Of a DNA stretch of 64,000 nucleotides, positions 24,880 through 32,574 are shown one piece after another. How positions within the stretch are numbered: the first letter of the stretch is position 1; each line of letters starts with the position of its first letter. Source of the stretch: UBA5209 sp034002865 (GTDB taxonomy: Bacteria; Patescibacteriota; Dojkabacteria; SC72); NCBI GenBank assembly GCA_034002865.1, contig JAVEZR010000002.1, positions 1-64,000 on the forward strand. Reading direction: 5' to 3'. A program made the position numbers and the translations under genes. Under the pieces are notes generated by a model. The model ran no database searches. It worked only from the letters and a program-made list of their open reading frames with translations, and had not been told where the DNA came from.

Positions 24880-25530
24880 TTAAAACGGTATATCGTCATC
24901 ATCCATAGTATTAGGTGTTGAGTAGTCTTCGTCATCTTCATCGCTAAACATATCTGACATATCTGACAAGTCGCCTGATATATCGCCAGAAGTGCTTTTT
25001 ATAAGCTTACCTATCTGGATACCTTTAAGGTATATAGTCATGCCGTAGGAATTTTTAAATTCATAGGCATCTATCGTACCATGAATTTTACCCATAGACC
25101 CGTTACCTATGAAAGTGTCTTCGTCAAGGTCAAGAGGATTACCCTTTTTGTCAAACAAGCCTATATTATTAGGTTTGCCGTTAGGGAAGAATGAGTTTGT
25201 TTTAAAGAAGAACCCTGTCTCATCAGTATCTTCTTTCTCTTCATTGGTTATAACTTTATAACCAAGAGATTTAGGCACGTCACCTTTTTTCAGTATGCCG
25301 GTATTCTCCGCTTTAAAGCGGTCCCATGCAGCGTCTATCTGTTTTTTAAGCGCTATGCATTCAGGTGAGTCTGTTTTGAATCTTATTGAAGCAAGCTTCT
25401 GCATTTTACTGCCGTCTTCAGCTTCTGATTGGTCACGTCCATCACCCTGTACAAAGCACCACCAAAGGGCACCAACAGGTGTGATAATTTTCTCAGGTTT
25501 AAACGAAAATTTTCTTTGTTTCTTAGCCAT
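24880..25530 (-). CDS. Single-stranded DNA-binding protein
   Basis: 216 residues. The body is an OB-like beta protein of the phage ssDNA-binding class (gp2.5/DUF2815-like). The C terminus is very acidic and ends in DDDDIPF, the classic SSB tip that recruits partner proteins. Its DNA is richer in C- and G-ending codons than most early genes, suggesting strong expression. It has a terminator behind it and a structured stretch ahead of it, so it may be a separately controlled cistron. Confidence 0.8.
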   Translation of the reverse strand: MAKKQRKFSFKPEKIITPVGALWWCFVQGDGRDQSEAEDGSKMQKLASIRFKTDSPECIALKKQIDAAWDRFKAENTGILKKGDVPKSLGYKVITNEEKEDTDETGFFFKTNSFFPNGKPNNIGLFDKKGNPLDLDEDTFIGNGSMGKIHGTIDAYEFKNSYGMTIYLKGIQIGKLIKSTSGDISGDLSDMSDMFSDEDDEDYSTPNTMDDDDIPF

Positions 25531-25550
25531 TACATCCTCGATTGTTTTTA

Positions 25551-25602
25551 TATTGAGTAAAACCGGCGAGGTACAAGTTATTAGGTCCTCGTCCTCGCCG
25601 GT
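25551..25602 (-). terminator. Terminator between gene 25676 and SSB
   Basis: 10-bp perfect stem ACCGGCGAGG/CCTCGCCGGT (25562-25571 with 25593-25602) and, read on the - strand, TTTTACT after the stem. The loop of 21 bases contains a CTCGTCCTCG repeat. Confidence 0.65.
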
Positions 25603-25612
25603 AAATTACCTT

Positions 25613-25668
25613 GCCCGCTAGCAGCTTCACCAATGTCATATTGGTGCTATAGCTAACACCCAGCGGGC
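25613..25668. ncRNA. Structured RNA element of unknown role
   Basis: GCCCGCT (25613-25619) pairs with AGCGGGC (25662-25668) and encloses a second perfect stem, CACCAAT/ATTGGTG. A T-rich stretch follows on the + strand. On the - strand the element lies between the stop codon of the 25676-26206 gene and the next terminator. It could stabilise a 3' end or be a small RNA; only base pairing supports it. Confidence 0.35.
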
Positions 25669-25675
25669 TTTTACT

Positions 25676-26206
25676 TTACAGCGCCGGTGTTTCTTCTTCA
25701 GAGTTACCAGCATCAGATGCAGGGTCAGCAGCCGGAGTGTCTTCGAACTCTACAACAGTAGAGAAGTCCGGCTTGCGTGAAGTAAGCTCTTCAACACGTT
25801 TCTTGCCTTCTTCAGGGGAAAGGGTGCCTTCAAGAAGTTCAAATGTAATCTGCTTGTGGCCTTCTCTCTGTGCTTTATCGAAGTCCTTACGTGCTTTTTC
25901 GCCGAGGCGAGAAAGTCTACGGAAGCCTGTGCCGCCAACGCCTGTTCCGTTCTTTTCAGTGTAAAAGTATTTTTCTTCTGCAGGGAGGAAAACGCCTGAC
26001 ACCTGGCACTTAATGTGCGTGATGTTGCCAGCCTCATCGCGTTTTACAACCGTTTCAAGGTCTACAGCTGCACCAGCTGCTTTGGGAGCTACATTGCGCT
26101 CGATGATTTCAAGGATACCTACGCGAACAGCTTCTTTGACATTATGCTTATCAAAAAGAGCATTGACTTCGCCAAGTACATTAGTGTAAACTTCTTTTTT
26201 ACCCAT
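25676..26206 (-). CDS. Unknown acidic-tailed early protein
   Basis: 176 residues; helical N terminus, a beta region with SGVFLPAEEKYFYTEK, Gly-rich turn (GTGVGGTGFRR), then a basic helical part and an acidic C-terminal tail. No family recognised. The codon choice is like that of the SSB and capsid genes and a good promoter stands upstream (26255-26283), so it is likely abundant. A role with nucleic acid or SSB is possible because of position and tail but cannot be shown. A GGAGA ribosome site lies about 8 bases ahead. Confidence 0.65.
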   Translation of the reverse strand: MGKKEVYTNVLGEVNALFDKHNVKEAVRVGILEIIERNVAPKAAGAAVDLETVVKRDEAGNITHIKCQVSGVFLPAEEKYFYTEKNGTGVGGTGFRRLSRLGEKARKDFDKAQREGHKQITFELLEGTLSPEEGKKRVEELTSRKPDFSTVVEFEDTPAADPASDAGNSEEETPAL

Positions 26207-26254
26207 GACTTAACTCTCCTAATTTATATTTTTGTTCGTCTTGTTCATAAAAAT

Positions 26255-26283
26255 ATATTAATTCATTTTTATAAGAATGTAAA
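26255..26283 (-). promoter_or_regulatory. Sigma70-like promoter for gene 25676-26206
   Basis: On the - strand: TTTACA, 17 bases, TAATAT. The -35 box recurs in two other early promoters (28770-28797 and 32790-32818). The spacer is AT-rich. Confidence 0.5.
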
Positions 26284-26313
26284 TATGAAATCTTATAATT
26301 TTTAATATAATTT

Positions 26314-26643
26314 TTATTTAACCTCAGACGACAAGTCGTGTTGTTCATTAATTGCTTTTACCCATCTCTCAAGTCTACCTATGTGCATTTTAGCTCTTGA
26401 AAGTGATATTTTATTTGATGAGAAATAATTAGAAACCGTTGTAACTTTTAAGGCTTCGTCAGCACATACATGACCAAAGAATACCACCCAAGGACATGAC
26501 GCACAACAACTAGAGAGACCTAATTCTTCACTGATTTTGTCTGCTATAACACATAATGGGCATTGATTTGAGAAGTGTGTTCCTTCTTTATAGGAAGTGA
26601 TAACTTCTTGTATAGCAGGTAAAAATCTTTTATCAACTTTCAT
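26314..26643 (-). CDS. Cysteine-rich unknown protein
   Basis: 109 residues with CPLC near residue 28, then CCASCPW and a further Cys, a pattern suitable for zinc binding. The rest is helical. Similar Cys layouts (CPLC...CxxCPW) occur in small phage early proteins of unknown function. AAGGAAG precedes the ATG, and its start overlaps the upstream gene by 11 bases. A 107-base gap separates its end from the next start. Confidence 0.6.
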   Translation of the reverse strand: MKVDKRFLPAIQEVITSYKEGTHFSNQCPLCVIADKISEELGLSSCCASCPWVVFFGHVCADEALKVTTVSNYFSSNKISLSRAKMHIGRLERWVKAINEQHDLSSEVK

Positions 26644-26959
26644 GCAGCTCTTCCTTTACTAACTCATTAGTAAAAACTAATTCGAGTCTACGCCTTATAA
26701 ATTCAGTTTGGCTTAGCTCCCAAGTGTCCTTTACAGATGCTTCAAAAGGTGCCCTATAAGTACTAACAGCTCCAGTATGTAAATTAATAATATACCTATA
26801 TAATCCATCAGTATGCACTGCAGCTGTTACTTCCTCACAACCCAAGTGTATACTAAGAAAGGCTTTGTTATCATCAATTGCGTGTCTAGCCAACTTTTGA
26901 GCATGCACTTCTAAATCCTTCTCAGCTTTTTGCTGCGCTTCAACAAATTTTCTTAACAT
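26633..26959 (-). CDS. Unknown early protein
   Basis: 108 residues, helical with a central beta section, rich in Glu, Lys, His and Ala. No motif recognised. GAGG lies seven bases before the ATG. It lies between the SF1 helicase and the Cys-rich protein, and its stop overlaps the latter, so they are co-translated. Confidence 0.6.
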   Translation of the reverse strand: MLRKFVEAQQKAEKDLEVHAQKLARHAIDDNKAFLSIHLGCEEVTAAVHTDGLYRYIINLHTGAVSTYRAPFEASVKDTWELSQTEFIRRRLELVFTNELVKEELHES

Positions 26960-26968
26960 ATTAGCACC

Positions 26969-28330
26969 TCACTTGCTATTTATAAATACTTTATGTTTAG
27001 CCCTACTCATAGCTACATATAGTAGTCTAAGTTTTTCTTTAGGGTCTCGGTGTATTTTCAAATCTTCAGTGTCTATATAGACTTCATCAAATTCCTGTCC
27101 TTGACTTTTATGTATAGTAAGACAGTGAGTAAAATCAAGTATACTCACGTAGTCTTCAATAGTCTTGTATAGCTTATAAGCTTGAGTAGAGTCTTTACCT
27201 TGTTTATTTAATGACACTAAGTCTTTACCTATCTTTTCACGAATACGCTTATTTTCTTCAAAACCAAATATGCCAGCAAAAACACCAAGTTGAGTTTTAT
27301 AAAACTTTACATATGACAGACTATTAATAACCCTTAAAGGATTATACTTAGTATTTTCATCTATTATTCCATTGACAGTTATTACTGGGCCATAGTATTC
27401 ATCAATCACTTCATGAATTATTAATTCCAACCGCATAGTCTGGTTGTACACCATATCACCAGGCTCAGGATTAGTTCTACCTTGTATATAGGCATTATGC
27501 GCTTGCACAGCTCTATTGGTGTAAGCTAGCAAAATTTTAGAACTATTAGAACTATTAGCATAGGCCATAGCTATGTCCTCTACTCCTCTAGTAAAGTCCT
27601 CATTAGCTGGTAATATCTGCGAAGCCTTTTTACCCTCAAGTATATCTACTAGCAAAGCTAGCGGTTCAGCTATAGCGGACTCGGCATTTCTGTATATAGT
27701 AGTAAGCTTAGTCCAGTAAGGCTCTCTGGGAACTATGCTTTGAATGTCATTTACAGGAGACAACTGGTTTAAGTCACCAACATATATAACCTTTAATGGG
27801 GTAGCGAAGTTTGTGTGCTCACATTGGCAAGCTAAACATCTATAGCCATATAATAATCTTTTGGATTCATTTAATTTATCAAATACAGTATAGTCTTCAT
27901 AATCTATTTCTTCATTTTCAGTGGAGTTACATGAAGGACATATAGGCAACTCTGTATCTTGCAATTCTACTATTGACATATAATCTTTCTCACCAACAAA
28001 AGAAAACTCGTCAACTATAATAACTTTAAGAATTTCCGGCGTACCATACTGAGTACTTATTTTTAAGTTTTTAAGACTTTTAGCTTTAGAATTAAGCCCA
28101 GGCCTTTTAATAAGCCAACTGTGCAAAGTAGAAATAGGAGTACCTTCTGGTAATTTCTTAGCTAATACTTCACAAGCTTTATGAGTATATGCTACAACTC
28201 TAAAAGTTACTTCCATTTCCATCAATTCTGAAACTAAGTTTTTCAACATAGTAGTTTTGCCTGAGCCAGCTGGTCCAGTTATATAAGCATTAACTTCGTC
28301 ACTATTAAGAAAATCTTTTAAGTCAAACAT
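26969..28330 (-). CDS. SF1 DNA helicase (RecD/Dda-like) with inserted zinc ribbon
   Basis: 453 residues from the ATG at 28330, which has GAGG five bases upstream; the ATG at 28345 has no ribosome site. Motifs: Walker A GPAGSGKT (19-26), VDEFSFV, GDLNQLSPV, then IHKSQGQEFDEVYID and YVAMSRAKHKVFI at the C terminus, the UvrD/RecD-like set. Between motifs II and III lies a four-cysteine stretch, CPSC and CLAC about 40 residues apart, which looks like a zinc ribbon inserted in the ATPase core. Probably the 5'-3' accessory helicase of replication or recombination. Confidence 0.85.
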   Translation of the reverse strand: MFDLKDFLNSDEVNAYITGPAGSGKTTMLKNLVSELMEMEVTFRVVAYTHKACEVLAKKLPEGTPISTLHSWLIKRPGLNSKAKSLKNLKISTQYGTPEILKVIIVDEFSFVGEKDYMSIVELQDTELPICPSCNSTENEEIDYEDYTVFDKLNESKRLLYGYRCLACQCEHTNFATPLKVIYVGDLNQLSPVNDIQSIVPREPYWTKLTTIYRNAESAIAEPLALLVDILEGKKASQILPANEDFTRGVEDIAMAYANSSNSSKILLAYTNRAVQAHNAYIQGRTNPEPGDMVYNQTMRLELIIHEVIDEYYGPVITVNGIIDENTKYNPLRVINSLSYVKFYKTQLGVFAGIFGFEENKRIREKIGKDLVSLNKQGKDSTQAYKLYKTIEDYVSILDFTHCLTIHKSQGQEFDEVYIDTEDLKIHRDPKEKLRLLYVAMSRAKHKVFINSK

Positions 28331-28337
28331 TATTACC

Positions 28338-28448
28338 TCACTCATCTTTATAACGGTCTATAAAACCCTTTAAGAAGCCCACTAAAACAATAGTAACTCC
28401 CAGCATCATACCAATTATGAAGCCGAGGACAATACTAACTAAGACCAT
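28338..28448 (-). CDS. 36-residue membrane microprotein
   Basis: An ORF of 36 codons, MVLVSIVLGFIIGMMLGVTI and onward to DRYKDE, with one long hydrophobic segment and a charged C-terminal end. It starts five bases after the stop of the 28453 gene and its TGA falls inside the region before the SF1 helicase start, so coupling is likely. No strong ribosome site is seen. The protein may be a holin-like or membrane-localising peptide; its function is unknown. Confidence 0.55.
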   Translation of the reverse strand: MVLVSIVLGFIIGMMLGVTIVLVGFLKGFIDRYKDE

Positions 28449-28452
28449 TATT

Positions 28453-28746
28453 TCAATCGAGGTCATGTTTACCACATATAGCTTTTTCCATACCTAAACG
28501 GTATGCATTAGCAGCAGCGTATATTTCCTTAGAATTCCTTAAATAGCTATTAGCTATTTCTAGCTTATCGTCAGCTTCCATCAGTTTCTGATTAAGCTCT
28601 TCTTGTAAAGTCAGTGCGTCTGTATAAGCTGCTATTTTACCAAAACGATATGAACACAAGAACATTAGCAAAACTATAACTGCTATCAAAAACATTTTTA
28701 TCCTACCCGTTGTTTCTCGTACTTTTTTAAAATCTTTTGTTTCCAT
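28453..28746 (-). CDS. Single-pass membrane protein
   Basis: 97 residues: a charged N terminus, one transmembrane segment (about 18-34), then a helical region (LQEELNQKLMEADDKLEIAN) likely to form a coiled coil, and a C-terminal Cys. AGGAGG lies five bases before the ATG and a sigma70-like promoter lies at 28770-28797, so it heads its own transcript with the microprotein and helicase. Unknown function; could affect the host envelope. Confidence 0.65.
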   Translation of the reverse strand: METKDFKKVRETTGRIKMFLIAVIVLLMFLCSYRFGKIAAYTDALTLQEELNQKLMEADDKLEIANSYLRNSKEIYAAANAYRLGMEKAICGKHDLD

Positions 28747-28769
28747 ATTTACCTCCTTAATTAATTTTT

Positions 28770-28797
28770 ATTATATCAAATTTATTTGGATTGTAAA
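28770..28797 (-). promoter_or_regulatory. Sigma70-like promoter for the membrane protein/helicase transcript
   Basis: On the - strand: TTTACA, 16 bases, then a consensus TATAAT, about 24 bases before the ATG at 28746. A T-rich stretch surrounds it. Confidence 0.65.
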
Positions 28798-28822
28798 TAG
28801 AAAATATTATTTAGCTTATTAA

Positions 28823-28842
28823 AGAGGGCTAATACGCCCTCT
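28823..28842 (-). terminator. Terminator after the Tad2-like gene
   Basis: 7-bp stem AGAGGGC/GCCCTCT with a 6-base loop; read on the - strand a TTTAAT stretch follows. It lies a few bases after the Tad2-like stop at 28847 and before the promoter at 28770-28797. Confidence 0.6.
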
Positions 28843-28846
28843 ATTA

Positions 28847-29236
28847 CTATTCTACTATATGCCAGTCGTTATCAAGAATGTCTGACTGACTAGCAAGCCA
28901 TACATTGCCGTGAGGGGTGCCGTCTGCACAACGCATTTGGAGACAAGGGTGAACTGGAATACCGTCAGGATAACCCTTCTGATAAACGATAAACATTCCT
29001 TTGCCGTTCCAGCCTATTCTTGCAATTTTCAGCCCACGTTTCGCAGCTTCTATTGCTTCACCAAATGTCATGTTCTCGATTGGTTTGTATGCCCTCTCGA
29101 AAACATCCTTAGGCGACCATGAAACATAACCAGCATATTCAGGCGTATTCGCCTTACCGCCATCAACATACTCAACAAGGTACCCTTCATCAAGAGGGTT
29201 TTCATCTTCAGGTACGACCCAACCCCCTGAAATCAT
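28847..29236 (-). CDS. Tad2-like (DUF2829) anti-Thoeris protein, main part of a frameshifted gene
   Basis: 129 residues. The C-terminal 75 residues match DUF2829: FGEAIEAAKRGLKIARIGWN, GKGMFIV, then WLASQSDILDNDW at the end. Tad2 proteins of this family bind and sequester the cyclic ADP-ribose signal of Thoeris defence. The N-terminal region (EDENPLDEGYLVEY, then SWSPKDVFERAY) is the extension often present in longer homologues, but the usual beginning lies in another frame just upstream (29208-29297). Joining the two would need deletion of one base from the run of five C at 29223-29227. The ATG at 29236 has AGGAG nearby, so the shorter protein may still be made and keep its full binding domain. 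Confidence 0.75.
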   Translation of the reverse strand: MISGGWVVPEDENPLDEGYLVEYVDGGKANTPEYAGYVSWSPKDVFERAYKPIENMTFGEAIEAAKRGLKIARIGWNGKGMFIVYQKGYPDGIPVHPCLQMRCADGTPHGNVWLASQSDILDNDWHIVE

Positions 29237-29297
29237 TGTACTCCTGTCTTGTCATGGGCTTTGCGTTGATTATTTTTGTTCCGATATAGCGCTTCAT
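29208..29297 (-). pseudogene. Detached N-terminal reading frame of the Tad2-like gene
   Basis: A 29-codon frame, MKRYIGTKIINAKPMTRQEY and on, with a strong AGGAGG before its ATG. In full-length DUF2829 proteins this kind of start is directly continued by the RGWxVPEDENP segment, which here is read one base out of frame in the next ORF. The two frames meet at a G5 run (plus strand C at 29223-29227). Confidence 0.65.
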
Positions 29298-29307
29298 AAA
29301 GCACCTC

Positions 29308-31668
29308 CTACATTTCTATTTCGTCATTTGACTTAAACTCATTATCCATTATGTCTATAAGCTTATCTGGTACACCACCAGGCTGTATATCCCATTCAAC
29401 TTTTTTAGAACCTGTTCTGATACTAGTACCAAGCTCATAATCTGTAGCACCATAACTAAGGTGCTCTATAAGGCTTAATAATTTTCTTAGCTTATTTATG
29501 TCTAAGCTGGTATTGTTAAATATACCTGGGCAGGATGCTACACTATCATTTGAATTAAGTAAACGAATACTATACCCTGGTTTTTTCATAGGCTTATGTA
29601 AGCTCTTAGCGACAATGTGGTCTGGCACCCCAGCTTCTTGCAATAGATGAAAAAACTGCTCGTGCATTTTGTCATCTATAGCTTTAGCTATTTTGTCTTC
29701 CATACTTTGGGCATTCTCTTGGAACATACGATAATTGTCATCTTGCCACAGATAGTTAGTTATATAGTCATCACCATTAAGCATTTCTACTTCAGTTGCT
29801 AAATAGTAAGCAAAATATTTTGACTCATTAATTATAGCTTTTTCTATAGCAGCATTAGTCATGTTAAGCTTGCTGGCAACTGTAGATAACGCTTTAAACA
29901 CAACCATTCGACGGTCCCTAACTTCGGTAGTTAAAGCCACTTGAGCATTGGTTGTTAAGAAAAAAGTTATCTCTTGATTATATACTGCTGAATCAACAGA
30001 TGCGTGCATTCTTCTAACACCTGCTATAGACTTGTTACCTGTGATTTCATTTATCTTTCTTATCATTTTGACTCTATCAAAAGTAGACAAGTGGTGAACC
30101 TCATCTATAAGCACAATATCAGTATCTAGCTGCCAGTCATTATACTTATCGCAGATTATGTCAACCTCAAGCATTTTGTGGCGCCCTTTAGTTAACTTAC
30201 TGAATACACCATTTACTATAGCACTTTTAAACGAATGTGGTACACCATACAGCACAAAAAACAAAGGACTATGGTCCCTTGTTAATAACTTTCTTTTCAT
30301 AAAAGGTAAAAACAAAGTATGAAGTTTATCACCTATAGCATGCTTTAACGCTGCTAATGTAACTTTAGGAAAATATGGGTGTTCTTCATTGTACACCGAA
30401 TCTTTTATACTATCATCCCATATCGCATTGTAGTCTTTAGGGTTATAAAATATAGCCTGTTCATCTGACCACACATAGGTATTAAAGGTTTTATCACTAT
30501 AGTTTAGACCAAAAGGCTTATCAGGCCTATTTATTATAGTTATGTGCAAAGAACTCTTAGTGAGCTTTTCTTTTATTACCTTAAGCTTAGCAACACTACT
30601 TATATAATCTATAATGCCACCTGCTGAGCTAAAGCTTTCAGTCTTACTAGTCACATGGTTAAAAGCCAAATAATTTATTTGTCTATTATATGTGAACATA
30701 AATATTTCTACTGGGTGAGAGTCTTTATTTGTCACAATAAAAGACGTTTTCATCCATTCAGGATTATAATTATATGATTCTGATTGGACATCCCTATTAA
30801 CTAGAGCCTTGACTCTGGCCTCTTCCACTGGGGAGCCAAATAAACTGTTTAAATAAAGAATAACTTCTTTGTGGGTAGTGGCATCTATAGATTCATCTAC
30901 CATTAATACACCACTAAGCGCAACCAAATACATATGCCCTGACTCAGTGTCGGGTAATCTATCAGGGTGATAAGGTATTAGAGGTTTGCGAGAGTTCTCC
31001 ATAATAGTTTTATATCTTTTAGGAGTTATTATATGCAATAATGTTTCTAAATGCATATCTGAAGTTAATGCCTGCTTAGCTATCAATGCCAACTTTGTGC
31101 CCTGAACTGATTGTATATTCTTAACATTAGTTTCTCTAAGACCTTGAGAAGCATACCTATTAATCACCAGCTGCTGCATAGCTATAGGCATAGTAATAAG
31201 TTCATTACTTATTTTAACTATCTCTTTAGTATGATTAGCCTTGTTAGGCATATACAGCATAGTATTACCATATAAGCTATCAAGCTTAGCTAGTTTTTTA
31301 CCATTAGGATTATTTATATATTGAGTAAGCAAATTTTCTTCATATTTATAAAGAAAATGCCCACCTATCTTACCAACACTTTTAGTTATGAAAGTACATC
31401 TATATTCTTCATTCAACTCCTCATTCAACTGAATAGCTGAATTAAAGAGCTCATCATCAAAGTCTATAGCTATAAGTCCAGAAAGCCCTAGATGAACAGC
31501 TATTGGTCTGTCATTAGGTAACTCACTTATATTATTTACTTTGCTTACATTTTCAGTATTCTTCCATTTAACATTTGGCTGCGGGAGCTTATCATCGATA
31601 TACTTTTTCCCATCCGCCCCTCTATGCATTATAGAGCCTTTGTTACCTAATGTAACATAATGAATCAT
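29308..31668 (-). CDS. Primase-helicase (prim-pol plus SF3 helicase)
   Basis: 786 residues. Near the N terminus AIDFDDE (Asp69 and Asp71) and GGHFLYKY (102 onward) fit the archaeo-eukaryotic primase/polymerase catalytic motifs. The C-terminal half is a helicase of superfamily 3: Walker A GVPHSFKSA near residue 475, Walker B DIVLIDEV near 520, and motif C FFLTTNAQ, followed by RDRR. Such proteins prime and unwind DNA at phage origins. GAGGAG precedes the ATG. The neighbouring small protein gene ends directly before it. Confidence 0.8.
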   Translation of the reverse strand: MIHYVTLGNKGSIMHRGADGKKYIDDKLPQPNVKWKNTENVSKVNNISELPNDRPIAVHLGLSGLIAIDFDDELFNSAIQLNEELNEEYRCTFITKSVGKIGGHFLYKYEENLLTQYINNPNGKKLAKLDSLYGNTMLYMPNKANHTKEIVKISNELITMPIAMQQLVINRYASQGLRETNVKNIQSVQGTKLALIAKQALTSDMHLETLLHIITPKRYKTIMENSRKPLIPYHPDRLPDTESGHMYLVALSGVLMVDESIDATTHKEVILYLNSLFGSPVEEARVKALVNRDVQSESYNYNPEWMKTSFIVTNKDSHPVEIFMFTYNRQINYLAFNHVTSKTESFSSAGGIIDYISSVAKLKVIKEKLTKSSLHITIINRPDKPFGLNYSDKTFNTYVWSDEQAIFYNPKDYNAIWDDSIKDSVYNEEHPYFPKVTLAALKHAIGDKLHTLFLPFMKRKLLTRDHSPLFFVLYGVPHSFKSAIVNGVFSKLTKGRHKMLEVDIICDKYNDWQLDTDIVLIDEVHHLSTFDRVKMIRKINEITGNKSIAGVRRMHASVDSAVYNQEITFFLTTNAQVALTTEVRDRRMVVFKALSTVASKLNMTNAAIEKAIINESKYFAYYLATEVEMLNGDDYITNYLWQDDNYRMFQENAQSMEDKIAKAIDDKMHEQFFHLLQEAGVPDHIVAKSLHKPMKKPGYSIRLLNSNDSVASCPGIFNNTSLDINKLRKLLSLIEHLSYGATDYELGTSIRTGSKKVEWDIQPGGVPDKLIDIMDNEFKSNDEIEM

Positions 31669-32046
31669 TTAAAGCTCCTCTAAGGTTTTTCCTGTGAGTT
31701 CTTCGATGTCCTTTAATATTTCTTCTTTATACTCTCTTAATAAAGACTCAGCTAGTCTTGTTTCAGTTTCATTTAAACCAAAGTTACTAATGCCAAGTTT
31801 ATAAAAACGAATTATTGAATACAATGAATGGAATGTCAGCTCTACTTTAGAATTACCTGTACGGTTTGAAGAGCCGGGTATATACTCTACTCTTTTATTA
31901 CTCTTTATATAGTCATAAAAGAGTTCTTCAGCTTTAAGGTCCTGCCCTCTGAATAATTGGATACCGTTCACCACTGCCTTATCAACGTTTGTATTATATA
32001 AACGAAGATATACAGTAGGTCTACTTTGACTCATTCTATATAGCAT
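31669..32046 (-). CDS. Unknown early protein
   Basis: 125 residues, AGGAG seven bases before the ATG. Begins with MLYRMSQSRPTVYL, mixed alpha/beta, C-terminal helix rich in Glu, Leu and Lys. No family was recognised. Its stop directly abuts the ATG of the primase-helicase, so it may be an accessory of that protein. Confidence 0.6.
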   Translation of the reverse strand: MLYRMSQSRPTVYLRLYNTNVDKAVVNGIQLFRGQDLKAEELFYDYIKSNKRVEYIPGSSNRTGNSKVELTFHSLYSIIRFYKLGISNFGLNETETRLAESLLREYKEEILKDIEELTGKTLEEL

Positions 32047-32050
32047 ATTA

Positions 32051-32239
32051 TTACTCCTGGCTTTTTAGTAAATTTTCTATTTTATTTAGGTGTTCTCTAA
32101 TGGTTTCTATTTCTTTTGAGATTAATTGCTCTTTACTAACAACTGGTTGCTTCGCAGTAGTTGTATTGGTTGTAACATAAGTACCTTTATATTGGCATGA
32201 ACATATAGTGCCCCCTTGGAAGTAGGTAGCCTCTACCAT
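32051..32239 (-). CDS. C-terminal part of a frameshifted zinc-finger/coiled-coil protein
   Basis: A 62-residue reading frame with CSC in its N-terminal part and a C-terminal coiled coil (EIETIREHLNKIENLL). The first residues are probably not its true start: the proper N terminus is in another frame (32187-32294). Deleting one base from the C5 run at 32211-32215 joins the two and rebuilds a CxxCxGxG...CxC zinc motif. Which parts are made in the phage cannot be known. Confidence 0.5.
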   Translation of the reverse strand: MVEATYFQGGTICSCQYKGTYVTTNTTTAKQPVVSKEQLISKEIETIREHLNKIENLLKSQE

Positions 32240-32294
32240 CGCATAAAAAACATTGTGTTGTATTTGTATTTGTATTTGTAGTTAATCTGGTCAT
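32187..32294 (-). pseudogene. N-terminal part of the frameshifted zinc-finger protein
   Basis: A 35-codon frame from the ATG at 32294 with a good GAGGTG site. It encodes a Thr/Asn-rich lead and CFLCDGRGY, half of a DnaJ-like CxxCxGxG zinc motif. It goes out of frame at a five-base G run (complement 32211-32215), after which the continuation of the zinc motif is in the frame of 32051-32239. Confidence 0.55.
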
Positions 32295-32340
32295 AATATT
32301 CACCTCTTTATACTTAAATACAACTATATAGATATGTTTA

Positions 32341-32379
32341 AATATAAAGAGGTGGCTGGGTAGGTAGACAGCCACCTCT
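32341..32379 (-). terminator. Strong terminator downstream of the gap-spanning gene
   Basis: Read on the - strand: AGAGGTGGCT, 12-base loop, AGCCACCTCT, then TTTATATT. A 10-bp stem. Confidence 0.8.
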
Positions 32380-32510
32380 CATTATCAAATAACACGCTGA
32401 GCTTGAATCACCTATAGTAACAGCTTCCTATAAGTGATTATTATCGAAGTTTAAACATTGCAGTCTCCAAGCCTTCAGAATAGAGCATTTAATGATAACG
32501 ATAAGGCCGA
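32380..32510 (-). other. Untranslated 131-base stretch before the terminator
   Basis: No ORF. It contains an imperfect 9-bp hairpin, CACTTATAG with CTATAGGTG, and a short GAAG/CTTC pair. As an unusually long trailer between the stop codon at 32511 and the terminator it may hold a small RNA. No tRNA fold was found. Confidence 0.3.
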
Positions 32511-32574
32511 CTAATAGTCATCGTCGTAGTCTCCTGTGTCCTTGTCAATGAAATCGTCAAGTGCAGTCATTTTT
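32511..32574 (-). CDS. 3' end of a gene running into the N gap
   Basis: Ends in a TAG at 32511-32513. The last residues are very acidic, TALDDFIDKDTGDYDDDY, like the tails of ssDNA-binding or other early phage proteins. An ATG at the gap edge could also begin a 19-residue peptide, but a larger gene continuing into the gap is more likely. Confidence 0.45.
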
